A DNA stretch of 64,000 bases from DYIU01 sp038326775 (GCA_038326775.1 JBBQKJ010000001.1:1-64000), one strand, 5' to 3'; counted from the first letter of the stretch, positions 1-9,006 are shown. Notes: generated from the sequence alone by a model not told the origin. Program-made: numbers and translations.

Positions 1-32
1 CCTGTTGCCCGGGGCACGTCAGCCGGCCGCGA

Positions 33-77
33 GCCCCTGGATTCCGGTTGGCCTACGGCCTCCCTCCATCCAGGGGC
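33..77. terminator. Imperfect hairpin upstream of the first gene
   Basis: A 10-bp inverted repeat, GCCCCTGGAT (33-42) with ATCCAGGGGC (68-77), encloses a GC-rich loop that can itself pair. It lies in the 180-base gap before the first gene and could be the terminator of a gene left of the window. It lacks a clear T-tract, so it may instead be a dispersed palindromic repeat. Nothing else coding is visible in 1-180. Confidence 0.35.
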
Positions 78-180
78 AACGCCCCACATCCTGCAACCTC
101 TAACACAACTGATGTAGACTAAATATCAATGGTAGACCCCATGATGAATTGACCCCAGGGTGAATTGGAGGTGATGGGAC

Positions 181-1296
181 GTGAAAGGTGCGATGCTTGT
201 TGGTGGTTTCGGCACGAGGCTGAGGCCATTGACCATAAACACTCCAAAGCCGATGCTGCCGCTGGTCAATACACCTTTCCTGGAGATAGAGCTCCTGCAC
301 CTCAAAGCACATGGTGTGGATGAGGTCGTCCTCTCGACGGGGTACCTGCCGGCGGTGTTCGACGAGTACTTCGGAGACGGGTCGCGCCTTGGCATGAAGC
401 TAATCCACGTGACCGAGGACGAGCCGCTCGGCACCTGCGGGGCGATAAAGAACAGCGCAGAACACCTGGGGACCGATCCGGTCATAGTATGCAACGGTGA
501 TATCCTCACCGACCTCGACATCGGAGCGCTGGTCGCTTATCACCGGGAGAAAGGCGCTGCGGTAACGATTGCGCTGACTCCGGTCGAGGACCCGACGGCA
601 TACGGCCTGGTCCCGCTGGACTCCGACGGGCGCATAAAGGAGTTTCTGGAGAAGCCCTCCTGGGACCAGGTGGTGACCAACTTCATAAACGCGGGCACTT
701 ACGTTCTCGACCCCCGGGTGCTCGAGCAGGTCCCTCCCGGTGAGAACTACTCGTTCGAGAGGCAGCTGTTCCCGGACCTCCTCGAGCAGGGGGAGCCGCT
801 CTACGGCTTTCCCTCGGAGTGCTACTGGCTCGACTTGGGCACTCCCGAGAAGTACCTGGCCGCCCATCACGATATACTGGATGGAAAGATCGAGGTTTCC
901 ATGAAGGGCAGCGCCAGGGGGCAAGGGATAATCGTGGGCGAGGGCGCCGAGATAGACGATAGCGCCCATCTCTTCGGCCCCCTGCTTATCGGCGAGGGCG
1001 TCAGCATAGGTCCGGGTGCCTGGGTCGGAGGCCGGAGCTGCCTGGGCGACGGGGTGAAGGTGGGCCTGGAATCTCGCGTCGAGGGGTCGATAATCCTGGA
1101 TGAAGCGGTCATCGGCGAACGTTCGGTGATCGATCGCAGCATAGTCGGAAGAGGCACTTCCCTGGGTCCCTCGGTCCATGTTGCGGAGTGCTCGGTGTTG
1201 GGTGATAATATCGAGGCTGGAGGCGAGAACGAGTTCCGCAGGGGGATTCGTATCTGGCCCTCCACTGTTATTGAGGCCGGAAAGATCAAGTTCTAG
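181..1296 (+). CDS. NDP-sugar pyrophosphorylase (mannose-1-phosphate guanylyltransferase type)
   Basis: This enzyme transfers a nucleotidyl group to a sugar 1-phosphate, most likely GTP plus mannose 1-phosphate giving GDP-mannose. The N-terminal Rossmann-like domain (about 1-230) opens with the signature GGFGTRLRPLT and carries PKPMLPLVN and a metal-binding D in CNGDILTDLD. The C-terminal third (about 245-371) is a left-handed beta-helix of hexapeptide repeats. At 371 residues it matches bacterial GCD1/ManC-like proteins. The GTG start at 181 follows GGAGGTG at 166-172. The next genes encode a GDP-mannose-dehydratase-like enzyme, a phosphomannomutase and a phosphomannose isomerase, which favours GDP-mannose. 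Substrate is inferred from context; glucose 1-phosphate remains possible. Confidence 0.85.
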   Translation: MKGAMLVGGFGTRLRPLTINTPKPMLPLVNTPFLEIELLHLKAHGVDEVVLSTGYLPAVFDEYFGDGSRLGMKLIHVTEDEPLGTCGAIKNSAEHLGTDPVIVCNGDILTDLDIGALVAYHREKGAAVTIALTPVEDPTAYGLVPLDSDGRIKEFLEKPSWDQVVTNFINAGTYVLDPRVLEQVPPGENYSFERQLFPDLLEQGEPLYGFPSECYWLDLGTPEKYLAAHHDILDGKIEVSMKGSARGQGIIVGEGAEIDDSAHLFGPLLIGEGVSIGPGAWVGGRSCLGDGVKVGLESRVEGSIILDEAVIGERSVIDRSIVGRGTSLGPSVHVAECSVLGDNIEAGGENEFRRGIRIWPSTVIEAGKIKF

Positions 1297-1341
1297 CCGC
1301 GTGGCGATGAATCGCTCGCGAGCGTTCAGCGGAGGTGCGTG

Positions 1342-2295
1342 TTGCGGGTATTAATCACTGGGATAACCGGGTTCGCGGGAAGCCATCTGGCCGAGTATTG
1401 TCTTGGCCGGGGTGACGCGGAGGTGTTCGGAACCGCCCGCTGGCGCAGCCGCATGGATAACGTCCAGCAAATAGTCAATGACATAACCCTCGTCGACTGC
1501 GACCTCAAGGACGCGGTCGCGGTCAGGCACTGCCTCCTGGAGGTCAAGCCTGATTATATCTTCCACCTCGCCGCCCAGAGCTTCGTCCCCACCTCGTGGA
1601 AGGCGCCCATCGAGACCATGATGACCAACGTGGTGGGCCAGTTGAATATCTTCGAGGCGATGCGCGAGCTCAAGCTCGAGTCGCGCGTTCAGCTCGCCTG
1701 CTCCAGCGAGGAGTACGGCATGGTATACGATGACGAGGTGCCTATCAAGGAGTCGAACCCCCTTAGACCGCTCAGCCCTTATGGGGTCAGCAAGGTGGCC
1801 CAGGACCTGCTGGGCTACCAGTATCACCAGAGCTACGGCCTTTTCATCATCAGGACCCGGGGGTTCAACCACACAGGGCCGCGGCGCGGCGACGTTTTCG
1901 TCTCCAGCAATTTTTCCAGGCAGATCGCCATGATAGAGAAGGGCAAGCAGGAACCGGTATTGAGCGTTGGCAACCTTGAGGCCCGCCGCGACTTCACCGA
2001 TGTTCGCGACATGATAAAAGGTTACTGGCTGGCCCTCGAGAAGGGAGAGCCCGGCGACGTCTACAACATCGGCTCCGGCAGCGACGTCACCATCAGAAAG
2101 ATGCTGGACATCCTCCTGGGTTTCTCGTCCGCGAGCATCGAGGTGCGCCAGGACCCCGAGAGGATGAGGCCTTCGGACGTGGACGTCCTGCGCGCGGACA
2201 ACACCAAGTTCTGCGCTCTCACCGGTTGGAAGCCGGAGATACCTCTGGAGAAGACGCTCGAGGACCTTCTCAACTACTGGCGCGAACGCGTCTAA
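1342..2295 (+). CDS. GDP-mannose 4,6-dehydratase-like SDR
   Basis: Extended short-chain dehydrogenase acting on a nucleotide sugar, probably GDP-mannose to GDP-4-keto-6-deoxymannose or the following reduction. The NAD(P) loop GITGFAGSH is at the N-terminus, the family-typical CSSEEYG motif lies near residue 126, and the YGVSK catalytic Tyr/Lys pair near 152. It ends LNYWRERV, as expected for a complete enzyme of about 317 residues. TTG at 1342 is preferred because GGAGGTG (1331-1337) would sit only one base from the GTG at 1339; GTG remains an alternative. It follows the guanylyltransferase by about 45 bases and likely shares its transcript. GMD versus the related reductase RMD cannot be settled by eye. 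Confidence 0.8.
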   Translation: MRVLITGITGFAGSHLAEYCLGRGDAEVFGTARWRSRMDNVQQIVNDITLVDCDLKDAVAVRHCLLEVKPDYIFHLAAQSFVPTSWKAPIETMMTNVVGQLNIFEAMRELKLESRVQLACSSEEYGMVYDDEVPIKESNPLRPLSPYGVSKVAQDLLGYQYHQSYGLFIIRTRGFNHTGPRRGDVFVSSNFSRQIAMIEKGKQEPVLSVGNLEARRDFTDVRDMIKGYWLALEKGEPGDVYNIGSGSDVTIRKMLDILLGFSSASIEVRQDPERMRPSDVDVLRADNTKFCALTGWKPEIPLEKTLEDLLNYWRERV

Positions 2296-2457
2296 TAATC
2301 GGGATCAGTTTTGATTTCATGTTGGGGTCACCTTGACATGAATTCGCCGCAGCGTCCGGATGTTTCGGATACAAATCATGTGAAGGCGTCACTATTTATT
2401 AATCTCATTTGTTATCATTGATAACTCAGGGAGAGTGACGCGTTCAAGGGGAAGACA
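2296..2457. promoter_or_regulatory. AT-rich intergenic region with a perfect operator-like palindrome
   Basis: This gap of about 160 bases is markedly AT-rich at 2391-2430. It contains GTTATCA-T-TGATAAC at 2411-2425, a perfect 7-bp inverted repeat around one base, about 33 bases before the mutase start. The size suits a dimeric repressor operator, or a promoter with an overlapping operator. A TTGACA is present at 2333-2338 without a convincing -10 partner at 17 bases. The bases just after the preceding stop (TAATAATCGGGATCAG) resemble a degraded copy of the GGGGTCAGGTC repeat found elsewhere in the window. Confidence 0.35.
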
Positions 2458-3894
2458 ATGATAAAATTTGGGACTGACGGCTGGCGCGGGGTCATCGCCG
2501 ACGACTTCACCTTCGACAAGATATGGCTGGTCGCCTGCGCGATTGCCGGGTACGTGGCGCAAAATGCAAAAGCGAGCGAACCGCTCCTGCTTATCGGCTA
2601 CGACACCCGCTTCAGCTCCGACCGGTTTGCCCAGTTGTGCGCTGTCGCTGCGTCCACCTACCGCATTCGCGTGAAGGTAGCGGACAAATTCGTGCCAACA
2701 CCCTCAATCTCTTATGCCACGGTTGACCTCGAGGCCGACGGGGCCATCATGATTACCGCCAGCCATAACCCGGCCCGCTACGACGGGATAAAGTTCAAGG
2801 CCCCCTACGGTGGCTCGGCCTCCACCACCATAACCGCCGAAATCGAGAGGGAGCTGAGGCGAGTCGAGGCGGAGCCTCCGCCGCGCCCCGACGTTCTTTT
2901 CGAGGATGTCATCGAACCAGGCAGAGTCGAGCTCTTCGACCCAGTGCCCCGCTACCTGGACAAGGTCGTGTCTCTCATCAACGCAGATGTTTTTCCGGCG
3001 AAGGACATCAAGGTCATGTTCGACCCACTGTACGGTGCCGGGCAGGGCCTCTTCGGCCGGGCCCTTCAGAGACTGGGGATGGAGTGCGGCCAGATACACG
3101 GAGTGCACAACCCGCTCTTCCCGGGCCTGATGCCCGAGCCCATAGGCGCAAATCTCGACGAGCTGCGGGAGGCGGTGGTGGCAGGCGGCTATCACGTCGG
3201 CATCGCTGTTGACGGCGACGCGGACCGCGTGACCGCCATCGACGCCACTGGAAGGTTCATCAGCTCGCACATGGTTTTCGCCCTCCTGCTCAAACACCTG
3301 GTGGAGGTCCGAGGCTGGAGTGGTGGAGTGGTCAAAACGGTCTCCACCACCACCATGATCGACCGGCTTTGCGACAGGTACGGACTCCAGCTCTACCTGG
3401 TCCCGGTCGGGTTCAAGTACATCGCCGATCTCATGCTCGCCGAGGACATCCTCATCGGCGGCGAGGAAAGCGGCGGAACCGGCATAAAGAACTATATACC
3501 GGAGCGCGACGGTGTTCTCGTCGGCCTCCTGCTCGTGGAGATAATGGCCACCCACAAGAAGACGCTGGGCCAGCTGATCGACGAGTTGATGGAGGAGCTG
3601 GGGCAGCGCTTCGTGTTTCTGAGGCGGGATATTGAGCTGACCCAGGCACACAAGGAGGCGCTTCTCGCCAACCTTCACGAGCTTAAGCCAGCCGAGATAG
3701 GCGGCCTCAAAGTGGCGAGCGTCGAGACCATCGATGGGCTTAAGTTCCACCGCGAGGACGGCTCCTGGGTGATGCTGCGGGTGTCCGGCACGGAGGCGGT
3801 AGTCCGGGTTTATGCCGAGGCCACCAGCGAGCAGGCGGTCGCGGACCTGGTCGAAGAGGGCGTGGAACTAATAGACCAGGTGGCCCCTGAGTGA
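2458..3894 (+). CDS. Phosphoglucomutase/phosphomannomutase
   Basis: Alpha-D-phosphohexomutase interconverting hexose 6- and 1-phosphates, feeding mannose or glucose 1-phosphate to the nucleotidyltransferase upstream. The active-site phosphoserine loop TASHNP is at 100-105 (Ser102). The metal-binding loop DGDADR is at 252-257, the sugar-binding loop GGEESGG at about 334-340, and the phosphate-binding RVSGTEAVVRVYAE loop is near the C-terminus, so all four domains are present. The length of 478 fits the family. The ATG follows a purine-rich GGGGAAG site. The stop codon is 12 bases before the isomerase gene, so the two are very likely cotranscribed. Confidence 0.9.
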   Translation: MIKFGTDGWRGVIADDFTFDKIWLVACAIAGYVAQNAKASEPLLLIGYDTRFSSDRFAQLCAVAASTYRIRVKVADKFVPTPSISYATVDLEADGAIMITASHNPARYDGIKFKAPYGGSASTTITAEIERELRRVEAEPPPRPDVLFEDVIEPGRVELFDPVPRYLDKVVSLINADVFPAKDIKVMFDPLYGAGQGLFGRALQRLGMECGQIHGVHNPLFPGLMPEPIGANLDELREAVVAGGYHVGIAVDGDADRVTAIDATGRFISSHMVFALLLKHLVEVRGWSGGVVKTVSTTTMIDRLCDRYGLQLYLVPVGFKYIADLMLAEDILIGGEESGGTGIKNYIPERDGVLVGLLLVEIMATHKKTLGQLIDELMEELGQRFVFLRRDIELTQAHKEALLANLHELKPAEIGGLKVASVETIDGLKFHREDGSWVMLRVSGTEAVVRVYAEATSEQAVADLVEEGVELIDQVAPE

Positions 3895-3906
3895 CAGGAG
3901 ATTGGT

Positions 3907-4980
3907 ATGGAACCCAAAGTTGACCTTGACAAACCGGACGAGCTCGCTCTTTTAGACCCGGCGGGCATGCTGGAGACAGTGGAGCGCTTCCCGGAGCAGA
4001 TGCGCCAGTCGCTCGTGGCAGGGCGGTCCGAGGTGGCGCTTCCAGATGCCCAGGGCTTAAGAGGTGTGGTCGTGCTTGGTATGGGCGGCTCCGGAATATC
4101 CGGCGACGTTGTGGGCGCCCTGGCCCCGGGGGCCGGGTTGAGGCTTCCGGTAATCACAGTCAAGGGCTACAGCCTCCCGTCATACGTCGACTCGCGACAC
4201 CTGGTTTTTGCGGTCAGCTACTCAGGCAATACGGAGGAGACACTCTACTGTCTCGAGCAGGCACAGAAGGCGGGTGCGCGAATGGTGGCCGTCACCAGCG
4301 GCGGGAGATTGGCCGGCATCGCGAGCGAGAGCGGCATCCCGTTGTTCACCATCCCCGGAGGGCTTCAGCCCCGGGCCTCGCTTGGATACCTGTTCGTGCC
4401 GATACTCTGTGCGCTCGAGCGAATGGGCCTCACCAGCGGCATGATCGGCCTGCTCGAAGCCGCCGCTGTCATGCTCGAGGAGCGCAGCAAGGAGTTCGGG
4501 CGCGAATCGATGTTCGATTCGAACCCCACCAAGAGGCTCGCCAAAGACCTGGTGGGTTACCTGCCGGTGGTCTACGGCTCAGAGGGCCCGCTGTCCGTCG
4601 CCGCACTGCGCTGGAAGGCCCAGTTGAACGAGAACGCCAAGGTGCCCGCCTTCTGCAACTCTTTCCCGGAGCTGAACCACAACGAGACAGTGGGGTGGCA
4701 GAACCTCGAGGAGATCTGCTCGAGATGTCACCTGGTCGTTCTCCGGGAGAGCGGCGAGAACCCACGGGTGGAGAAAAGGATCGCGATAACGCTCGATCTG
4801 CTGAGTGGAAGCATCGGACACAACACCCAGGTGTGCGCACGGGGCTCGAACGCGGTCGAGCGTTTGCTGGACCTGATCTACTTCGGTGACTTCACAAGCG
4901 TTTATCTTGCCCTGGCCATGGGGCAGGATCCGACCCCGGTGACCCGTATAGAGGAGCTGAAAAAACGGCTAGCCGGGTAG
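3907..4980 (+). CDS. Bifunctional phosphoglucose/phosphomannose isomerase
   Basis: SIS-fold isomerase converting glucose 6-phosphate and mannose 6-phosphate to fructose 6-phosphate in the cytoplasm. The first SIS domain shows GMGGSGISGDVVG near residue 57 and FAVSYSGNTEET near 100. The C-terminal part shows SFPELNHNETVGW, the conserved catalytic Glu/His region of the bacterial/archaeal PGI-PMI family. At 357 residues it is full length. It starts with ATG after GACAGGAG, 12 bases past the mutase stop. With the two preceding enzymes it forms a complete fructose 6-phosphate to GDP-mannose route. Confidence 0.88.
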   Translation: MEPKVDLDKPDELALLDPAGMLETVERFPEQMRQSLVAGRSEVALPDAQGLRGVVVLGMGGSGISGDVVGALAPGAGLRLPVITVKGYSLPSYVDSRHLVFAVSYSGNTEETLYCLEQAQKAGARMVAVTSGGRLAGIASESGIPLFTIPGGLQPRASLGYLFVPILCALERMGLTSGMIGLLEAAAVMLEERSKEFGRESMFDSNPTKRLAKDLVGYLPVVYGSEGPLSVAALRWKAQLNENAKVPAFCNSFPELNHNETVGWQNLEEICSRCHLVVLRESGENPRVEKRIAITLDLLSGSIGHNTQVCARGSNAVERLLDLIYFGDFTSVYLALAMGQDPTPVTRIEELKKRLAG

Positions 4981-5002
4981 GCCGGCACCGGAGCGAAGCG
5001 AC

Positions 5003-5587
5003 ATGCTTGACCCGGGCGAGGTATCCGGTAAAGCGGAAGAAGCGGCACGATTCCTGAAGAGCGCCCTCGGCGTCGAGTTCCTGGTGATGTTCAGCGCGGC
5101 CGGAGGCTTGAATCCGGCCTTTATCCCGGGCGACCTGATGATAATCGCGGACCACCTGCTCCTGCTGGTTCCGAACCCGCTGGCAGGCCTGCCGGAGTCA
5201 CCCGGCAGGACGTCTTTCGTCCACGGGCAGGACATCTACGCCGCGAGGTGGCAGGATGCCCTGAAGGAGTGCCTGCCCGCGGAGGCCAGGTGCGAGCGCG
5301 GGGTTTATGCCTGCGTGACCGGGCCCAGCTACGAGACACCCGCGGAGGCGCTCATGCTGCGGGTGGCCGGCGCCGACGCGGTGGGGATGTCGACCGCGCC
5401 GGAAGCCCTTGCCGCTCGTTACCTCGGCCTGGAGGTCGCGGCCGTGGCGTGCATATCCAACTGCCTCATCCCGCCCCCGGGGGCGCCGCCTTCTCACGAG
5501 CTGGTCCTGGAGATCGTGCGCGGGGCCGCGGCGGGACTGCCCGGTATCCTCGACAGACTCGCCGCCCGCGCGGATATGGTAACCTAA
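5003..5587 (+). CDS. N-terminally truncated purine nucleoside / methylthioadenosine phosphorylase
   Basis: Homologue of trimeric PNP/MTAP enzymes that cleave nucleosides with phosphate. The second half of the fold is well kept: SAAGGLNP near 31, VTGPSYETPAE near 106-114 with the purine-ribose Glu111, AVGMSTAPE near 127 with Met129, and the base-binding Asn153 in CISNCL. It is only 194 residues against about 265-275 for the family. The missing part is the N-terminal 75-80 residues, which hold the GSGLG phosphate-binding serine loop and a phosphate-binding histidine. No alternative upstream start exists because the previous gene ends at 4980. It sits directly before ahcY and mtnA, so its ancestor probably worked in methylthioadenosine salvage. 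It may now be inactive or may need a partner. Confidence 0.7.
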   Translation: MLDPGEVSGKAEEAARFLKSALGVEFLVMFSAAGGLNPAFIPGDLMIIADHLLLLVPNPLAGLPESPGRTSFVHGQDIYAARWQDALKECLPAEARCERGVYACVTGPSYETPAEALMLRVAGADAVGMSTAPEALAARYLGLEVAAVACISNCLIPPPGAPPSHELVLEIVRGAAAGLPGILDRLAARADMVT

Positions 5588-5626
5588 TTCATAGCCAATG
5601 CTCGAGCCGAAAGGAGTAAAGACTAA

Positions 5627-6883
5627 ATGGATTACGATGTGAAGGACCTTTCCCTGGCGCCGGAGGGCAAAGCGCGTATCGAGTGGGCGGGGTTGGAGAT
5701 GAAGGTGCTGGAGATCATCCGGCAGCGCTTCGCCGCCGAGAGGCCCCTCGAGGGTGTCAGGATAGGCGCCTGCCTGCACGTGACCACCGAGACCGCCAAC
5801 CTCATGCTGACCCTGAAGGCCGGTGGCGCCGACGCTTTCCTCTGTGCGAGCAACCCGCTTTCCACCCAGGACGACGTCGCCGCCTCGCTGGTCCAGGATT
5901 ATGATATCAGCGTGTTCGCCATCAATGGCGAGGACAACGAGACCTACTACAGGCACATCGACAGCGTTCTCTCCAGGGAGCCGCAGATAACCATGGACGA
6001 CGGCGCCGATCTTGTAACCAGCGTCCATACCAGGCGCAAGGAGCTGGCCGCCAAGGTCATCGCGGGGACGGAGGAGACGACAACCGGTGTCATCCGGCTC
6101 AAGAGCATGGAGGAGAACGGGGTCCTGCTCTACCCGGTCGTTGCGGTCAACGACGCCAACACAAAGCACCTCTTCGACAACCGATACGGCACAGGCCAGT
6201 CCACCATTGACGGGATCATCAGGGCCACCAACCTGCTGCTTGCCGGCAAGGTGCTGGTCGTCTTCGGGTATGGCTGGTGCGGCCGCGGTATCGCCACGCG
6301 CGGCAGGGGCCTAGGCTCCCATGTCGTCGTGGTCGAGGTGGACCCCCTGAGGGCGCTCGAGGCGGCGATGGACGGTTTCCAGGTGACGACCTCCATGGAG
6401 GCCGCGGCGCTGGGCGATATATTCGTGACCGCGACCGGCGACACCAGCATTCTGCGAGCGGAGCACTTCGACATGATGAAGGACCGCTCGGTCATGTGCA
6501 ACTCGGGGCACTTCGACGTGGAGATCGACATCCCAACGCTCGCGAAGATGTCCGCGAACCGGCGGACCGTCCGGCGGTTTGTCGAGGAGTTCGAGATGGC
6601 CGATGGCCGAAGGCTGTACCTGCTGGCGGAGGGGCGGCTGGTGAACCTGGCGGCCGCCGAAGGTCACCCGGCGAGCGTAATGGACATGAGTTTCGCCAAC
6701 CAGGCGCTCATGGCAGAGTACGTTTTCAAACACGCGAGCGAGCTGGAGACGAAGGTCTACGGAGTGCCGGATGACATCGACAGGGAGATAGCCCGGCTGA
6801 AGCTGGAGACCATGGGCATGAAGATCGACTCGCTCACCTCCGAGCAGGAGGAGTACCTGAGGAGCTGGACCCTCGGAACGTGA
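5627..6883 (+). CDS. ahcY: Adenosylhomocysteinase
   Basis: Hydrolyses S-adenosylhomocysteine to adenosine and homocysteine, pulling methyl-transfer reactions forward. Substrate-domain motifs are HVTTETANL (51-59), TMDDGAD near 122-128, EETTTGVIRL near 149-158 and NDANTKHLFDNRYGTG near 175-190 with the catalytic Lys/Asp pair. The NAD-binding loop VFGYGWCGRGIA is at about 212-223. The length of 418 and the end at YLRSWTLGT match the short Thermotoga/archaeal type, which lacks the C-terminal Lys/Tyr extension of the long eukaryotic/proteobacterial form. The ATG at 5627 follows GAAAGGAG. It lies between the phosphorylase fragment and mtnA in a sulfur-recycling block. Confidence 0.93.
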   Translation: MDYDVKDLSLAPEGKARIEWAGLEMKVLEIIRQRFAAERPLEGVRIGACLHVTTETANLMLTLKAGGADAFLCASNPLSTQDDVAASLVQDYDISVFAINGEDNETYYRHIDSVLSREPQITMDDGADLVTSVHTRRKELAAKVIAGTEETTTGVIRLKSMEENGVLLYPVVAVNDANTKHLFDNRYGTGQSTIDGIIRATNLLLAGKVLVVFGYGWCGRGIATRGRGLGSHVVVVEVDPLRALEAAMDGFQVTTSMEAAALGDIFVTATGDTSILRAEHFDMMKDRSVMCNSGHFDVEIDIPTLAKMSANRRTVRRFVEEFEMADGRRLYLLAEGRLVNLAAAEGHPASVMDMSFANQALMAEYVFKHASELETKVYGVPDDIDREIARLKLETMGMKIDSLTSEQEEYLRSWTLGT

Positions 6884-6972
6884 TATGGGTTCCATCAGGC
6901 CTGGGAAATTGGAGCGGTTGAAAGCCGCGGGGCGGCGGCAACTGTCATCTTCATCTTGAGCGGCAGCGGGGT

Positions 6973-8043
6973 ATGAGTATGCCAGGCGAGGCGCAATGTC
7001 CGGTCTACCTGCCAGGTGACTCCATCTTCTTCCAGGATGGCGTCCTCTACCTGCTCGACCAGACGCTGCTTCCCGTGGTGACGATGTATCTCGAGCACAC
7101 GACCCCCGAAGAGGTGATCGACTCCATAAAGCGCCTTGTGGTCAGGGGAGCCATGGCAATCGGTATCGCCGGCGCCTACGGGGCCCTGCTGGGTGCGCTT
7201 GCCGCACGCGCCGGTGACCCCCGGACGGTCGCGGCCGCGGTCCGCGAGGCTATCGAGGCCATAGGCGCTTCCAGGCCGACCGCGCGCAACCTCTTCTGGG
7301 CGCTCGAGCGGATGGAGCAGGCGATCCGTGAGGGTTCCGATGACGACGCCGCCGCGCTCATACAGAGGCTACACGCGCGCGCCGATGAGATAGCGCTCGA
7401 CACCATCAAGACCAACCGTCTGCTGGTCGAGGCCGGGCAGGAGGTCGTGCCGGAGGGGGCCAGGGTGCTGACCCACTGCAACTCGGGGTCGCTCGCGGCG
7501 CTCCGCTTCGGCACCGCCCTCGGGGTGCTCATCGAGGCCCACCGTCGCGGCAAGGGGGTCCGCATCTACGTCGACGAGACCCGTCCGCTGCTTCAGGGGT
7601 CTCGACTTACCGCCTGGGAGCTCGGCACCGCGGGAGTGCCCTACACCCTGATAACCGATAGCACCGCCGCGTGCCTCATGAAACAGGGCAGTATTGACTC
7701 GGTGATGACCGGCGCGGATCGCATAGCGGCTAACGGCGATACCGCTAACAAGATAGGCACCTACGGTGTAGCCGTACTGGCGCGCGCCCACGGAATACCG
7801 TTCTATATCGCGGCGCCGGGCTCCACGGTAGACCTCAACTGCCCCGGTGGGGACGATATCGTGATAGAGGAGCGGGACCCGGGTGAGGTGCGCTCCTGCG
7901 GAGGGCATCCAACTGCACCCAGGAACGCGCCGGTGTACAACCCGGCGTTCGACGTCACGCCGGCCGGCTTCATCGAAGCGATCGTCACCGAGGCGGGCGT
8001 GCTCCGCCCACCGTATGGCGAAAGCCTCAAAACCTTCTCGTGA
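6973..8043 (+). CDS. mtnA: S-methyl-5-thioribose-1-phosphate isomerase
   Basis: Isomerises methylthioribose 1-phosphate to methylthioribulose 1-phosphate in methionine salvage. The eIF2B-like fold shows RGAMAIGIAGAYG (58-70), the catalytic Cys169 in LTHCNSGSLA, DETRPLLQG near 201-209 and the catalytic Asp249 in TGADRIAANGDTANK. The length of 356 is typical. The start ATG 6973 is followed by a second ATG two codons later, and either could be used. No other salvage genes (mtnB, mtnK) are in the window, so the pathway must be completed elsewhere or use a shunt. A hairpin at 8055-8076 follows the gene. Confidence 0.93.
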   Translation: MSMPGEAQCPVYLPGDSIFFQDGVLYLLDQTLLPVVTMYLEHTTPEEVIDSIKRLVVRGAMAIGIAGAYGALLGALAARAGDPRTVAAAVREAIEAIGASRPTARNLFWALERMEQAIREGSDDDAAALIQRLHARADEIALDTIKTNRLLVEAGQEVVPEGARVLTHCNSGSLAALRFGTALGVLIEAHRRGKGVRIYVDETRPLLQGSRLTAWELGTAGVPYTLITDSTAACLMKQGSIDSVMTGADRIAANGDTANKIGTYGVAVLARAHGIPFYIAAPGSTVDLNCPGGDDIVIEERDPGEVRSCGGHPTAPRNAPVYNPAFDVTPAGFIEAIVTEAGVLRPPYGESLKTFS

Positions 8044-8054
8044 TACATCGGTAA

Positions 8055-8076
8055 GCCAGCCTGCGCGCAAGCTGGC
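8055..8076 (+). terminator. Hairpin after mtnA
   Basis: GCCAGC (8055-8060) pairs with GCTGGC (8071-8076) around a GC-rich loop, 11 bases after the mtnA stop. There is no T-tract, so termination is only a possibility. The remaining bases to 8307 show no convincing gene; the reading frame leading into comF there lacks a ribosome site and conserved sequence. Confidence 0.3.
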
Positions 8077-8307
8077 GCACGCAGGTGCCGGGTACCGGTG
8101 TTGCGCATGGCTCTCTTTGGCTCAGGCGATGGAATCGTCATAGACCCGGGTGTTACAATCATGCGGGACGCGGGGGTTGCGGGCGTCAGCGACGAACCGC
8201 CTCCCGAGTCAAGCGATTTTCCTGTTCGCCCTCTCCAACTCGCTGGCCCCCTTCCGTTGGGGCGTTGCCGCTCGCGAGTTCAAGAAAGGGAGGAAAACTT
8301 AAACCCC

Positions 8308-9006
8308 ATGGCGTTATCCGCGAGAAAAGAGGAGCTGCTCGACCTCATCTACCCGGCCGCGTGCCTTGGCTGCGGGGCCCGGGGGAGGGTGGTCTGCGAA
8401 CGCTGTCTGGCCGGTCTCGCCGCACGCGCGCCGGCGACAGGCGATACGACCCGGCAGCGGGGCCGGGTGCCGGTCTTCAGCGGCCTGCGCTCGGCCTGCG
8501 AATACGGTGGGCTGGCAAAGGACATGGTTTTGCGGCTCAAGTCTTCGGGCAGGCCGTTCGCCCATCCCCTGAGCCGGCTCATGCTCGCCGCGGGAGGAAA
8601 CGAACCGTCGTACCTGGCACCGGACCTGGTCTGTTTCGTACCCTCGGAAAGGAGAAAGATGGCCCGGAGGGGTTACAACCCGGCGGAGCTGCTGGCCCGC
8701 GAGATAGCGCGTTGCATCGGCCGTCCCCTGGTGGAATGCCTTTTGAAGTCCAGGCACACCCCGGACCAGGACCGGGTGAAGGGCGAGGAGCGGTGGGCGA
8801 ATATCGCCGGCGCTTTCGCCGCGCGGCCGGGCGGAGCCGTCGCCGGTCGGGTGCTGCTCGTCGACGACGTGCTGACCACCGGCGCCACAGCGGACGCTTG
8901 CGCGGGCGCGCTCATCGAGGCGGGCGCGTGCTCGGTCCACGTCCTGGTAGCGGCGAGAGCGGTGCTGAGGAATGTGGGGCTGCCGGGGGGCATAAGCGCG
9001 AAATAG
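8308..9006 (+). CDS. comF: ComF family phosphoribosyltransferase-like protein
   Basis: ComFC-type protein, related to phosphoribosyltransferases and linked in other bacteria to DNA uptake or repair of transformed DNA. It opens with a zinc-ribbon-like segment (CLGCGARGRVVCERC near 18-32). It then has the family FVPSERRKMARRGYNPAELLA signature region and ends with the PRPP-type loop VLLVDDVLTTGATADACAGA. The start is set at ATG 8308 (MALSARKEELLDLIYP), downstream of GGGAGG; an open frame continues upstream to 8098 but is not ComF-like. The predicted length is 232. No competence pseudopilus genes are in the window. In many Firmicutes and Actinobacteria comF lies just upstream of raiA/hpf, as here. 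Confidence 0.85.
   Translation: MALSARKEELLDLIYPAACLGCGARGRVVCERCLAGLAARAPATGDTTRQRGRVPVFSGLRSACEYGGLAKDMVLRLKSSGRPFAHPLSRLMLAAGGNEPSYLAPDLVCFVPSERRKMARRGYNPAELLAREIARCIGRPLVECLLKSRHTPDQDRVKGEERWANIAGAFAARPGGAVAGRVLLVDDVLTTGATADACAGALIEAGACSVHVLVAARAVLRNVGLPGGISAK

Noticed and set aside
8098..8307. N-terminal extension of comF
   Set aside because: No conserved sequence or ribosome site; the comF start at 8308 fits the family.
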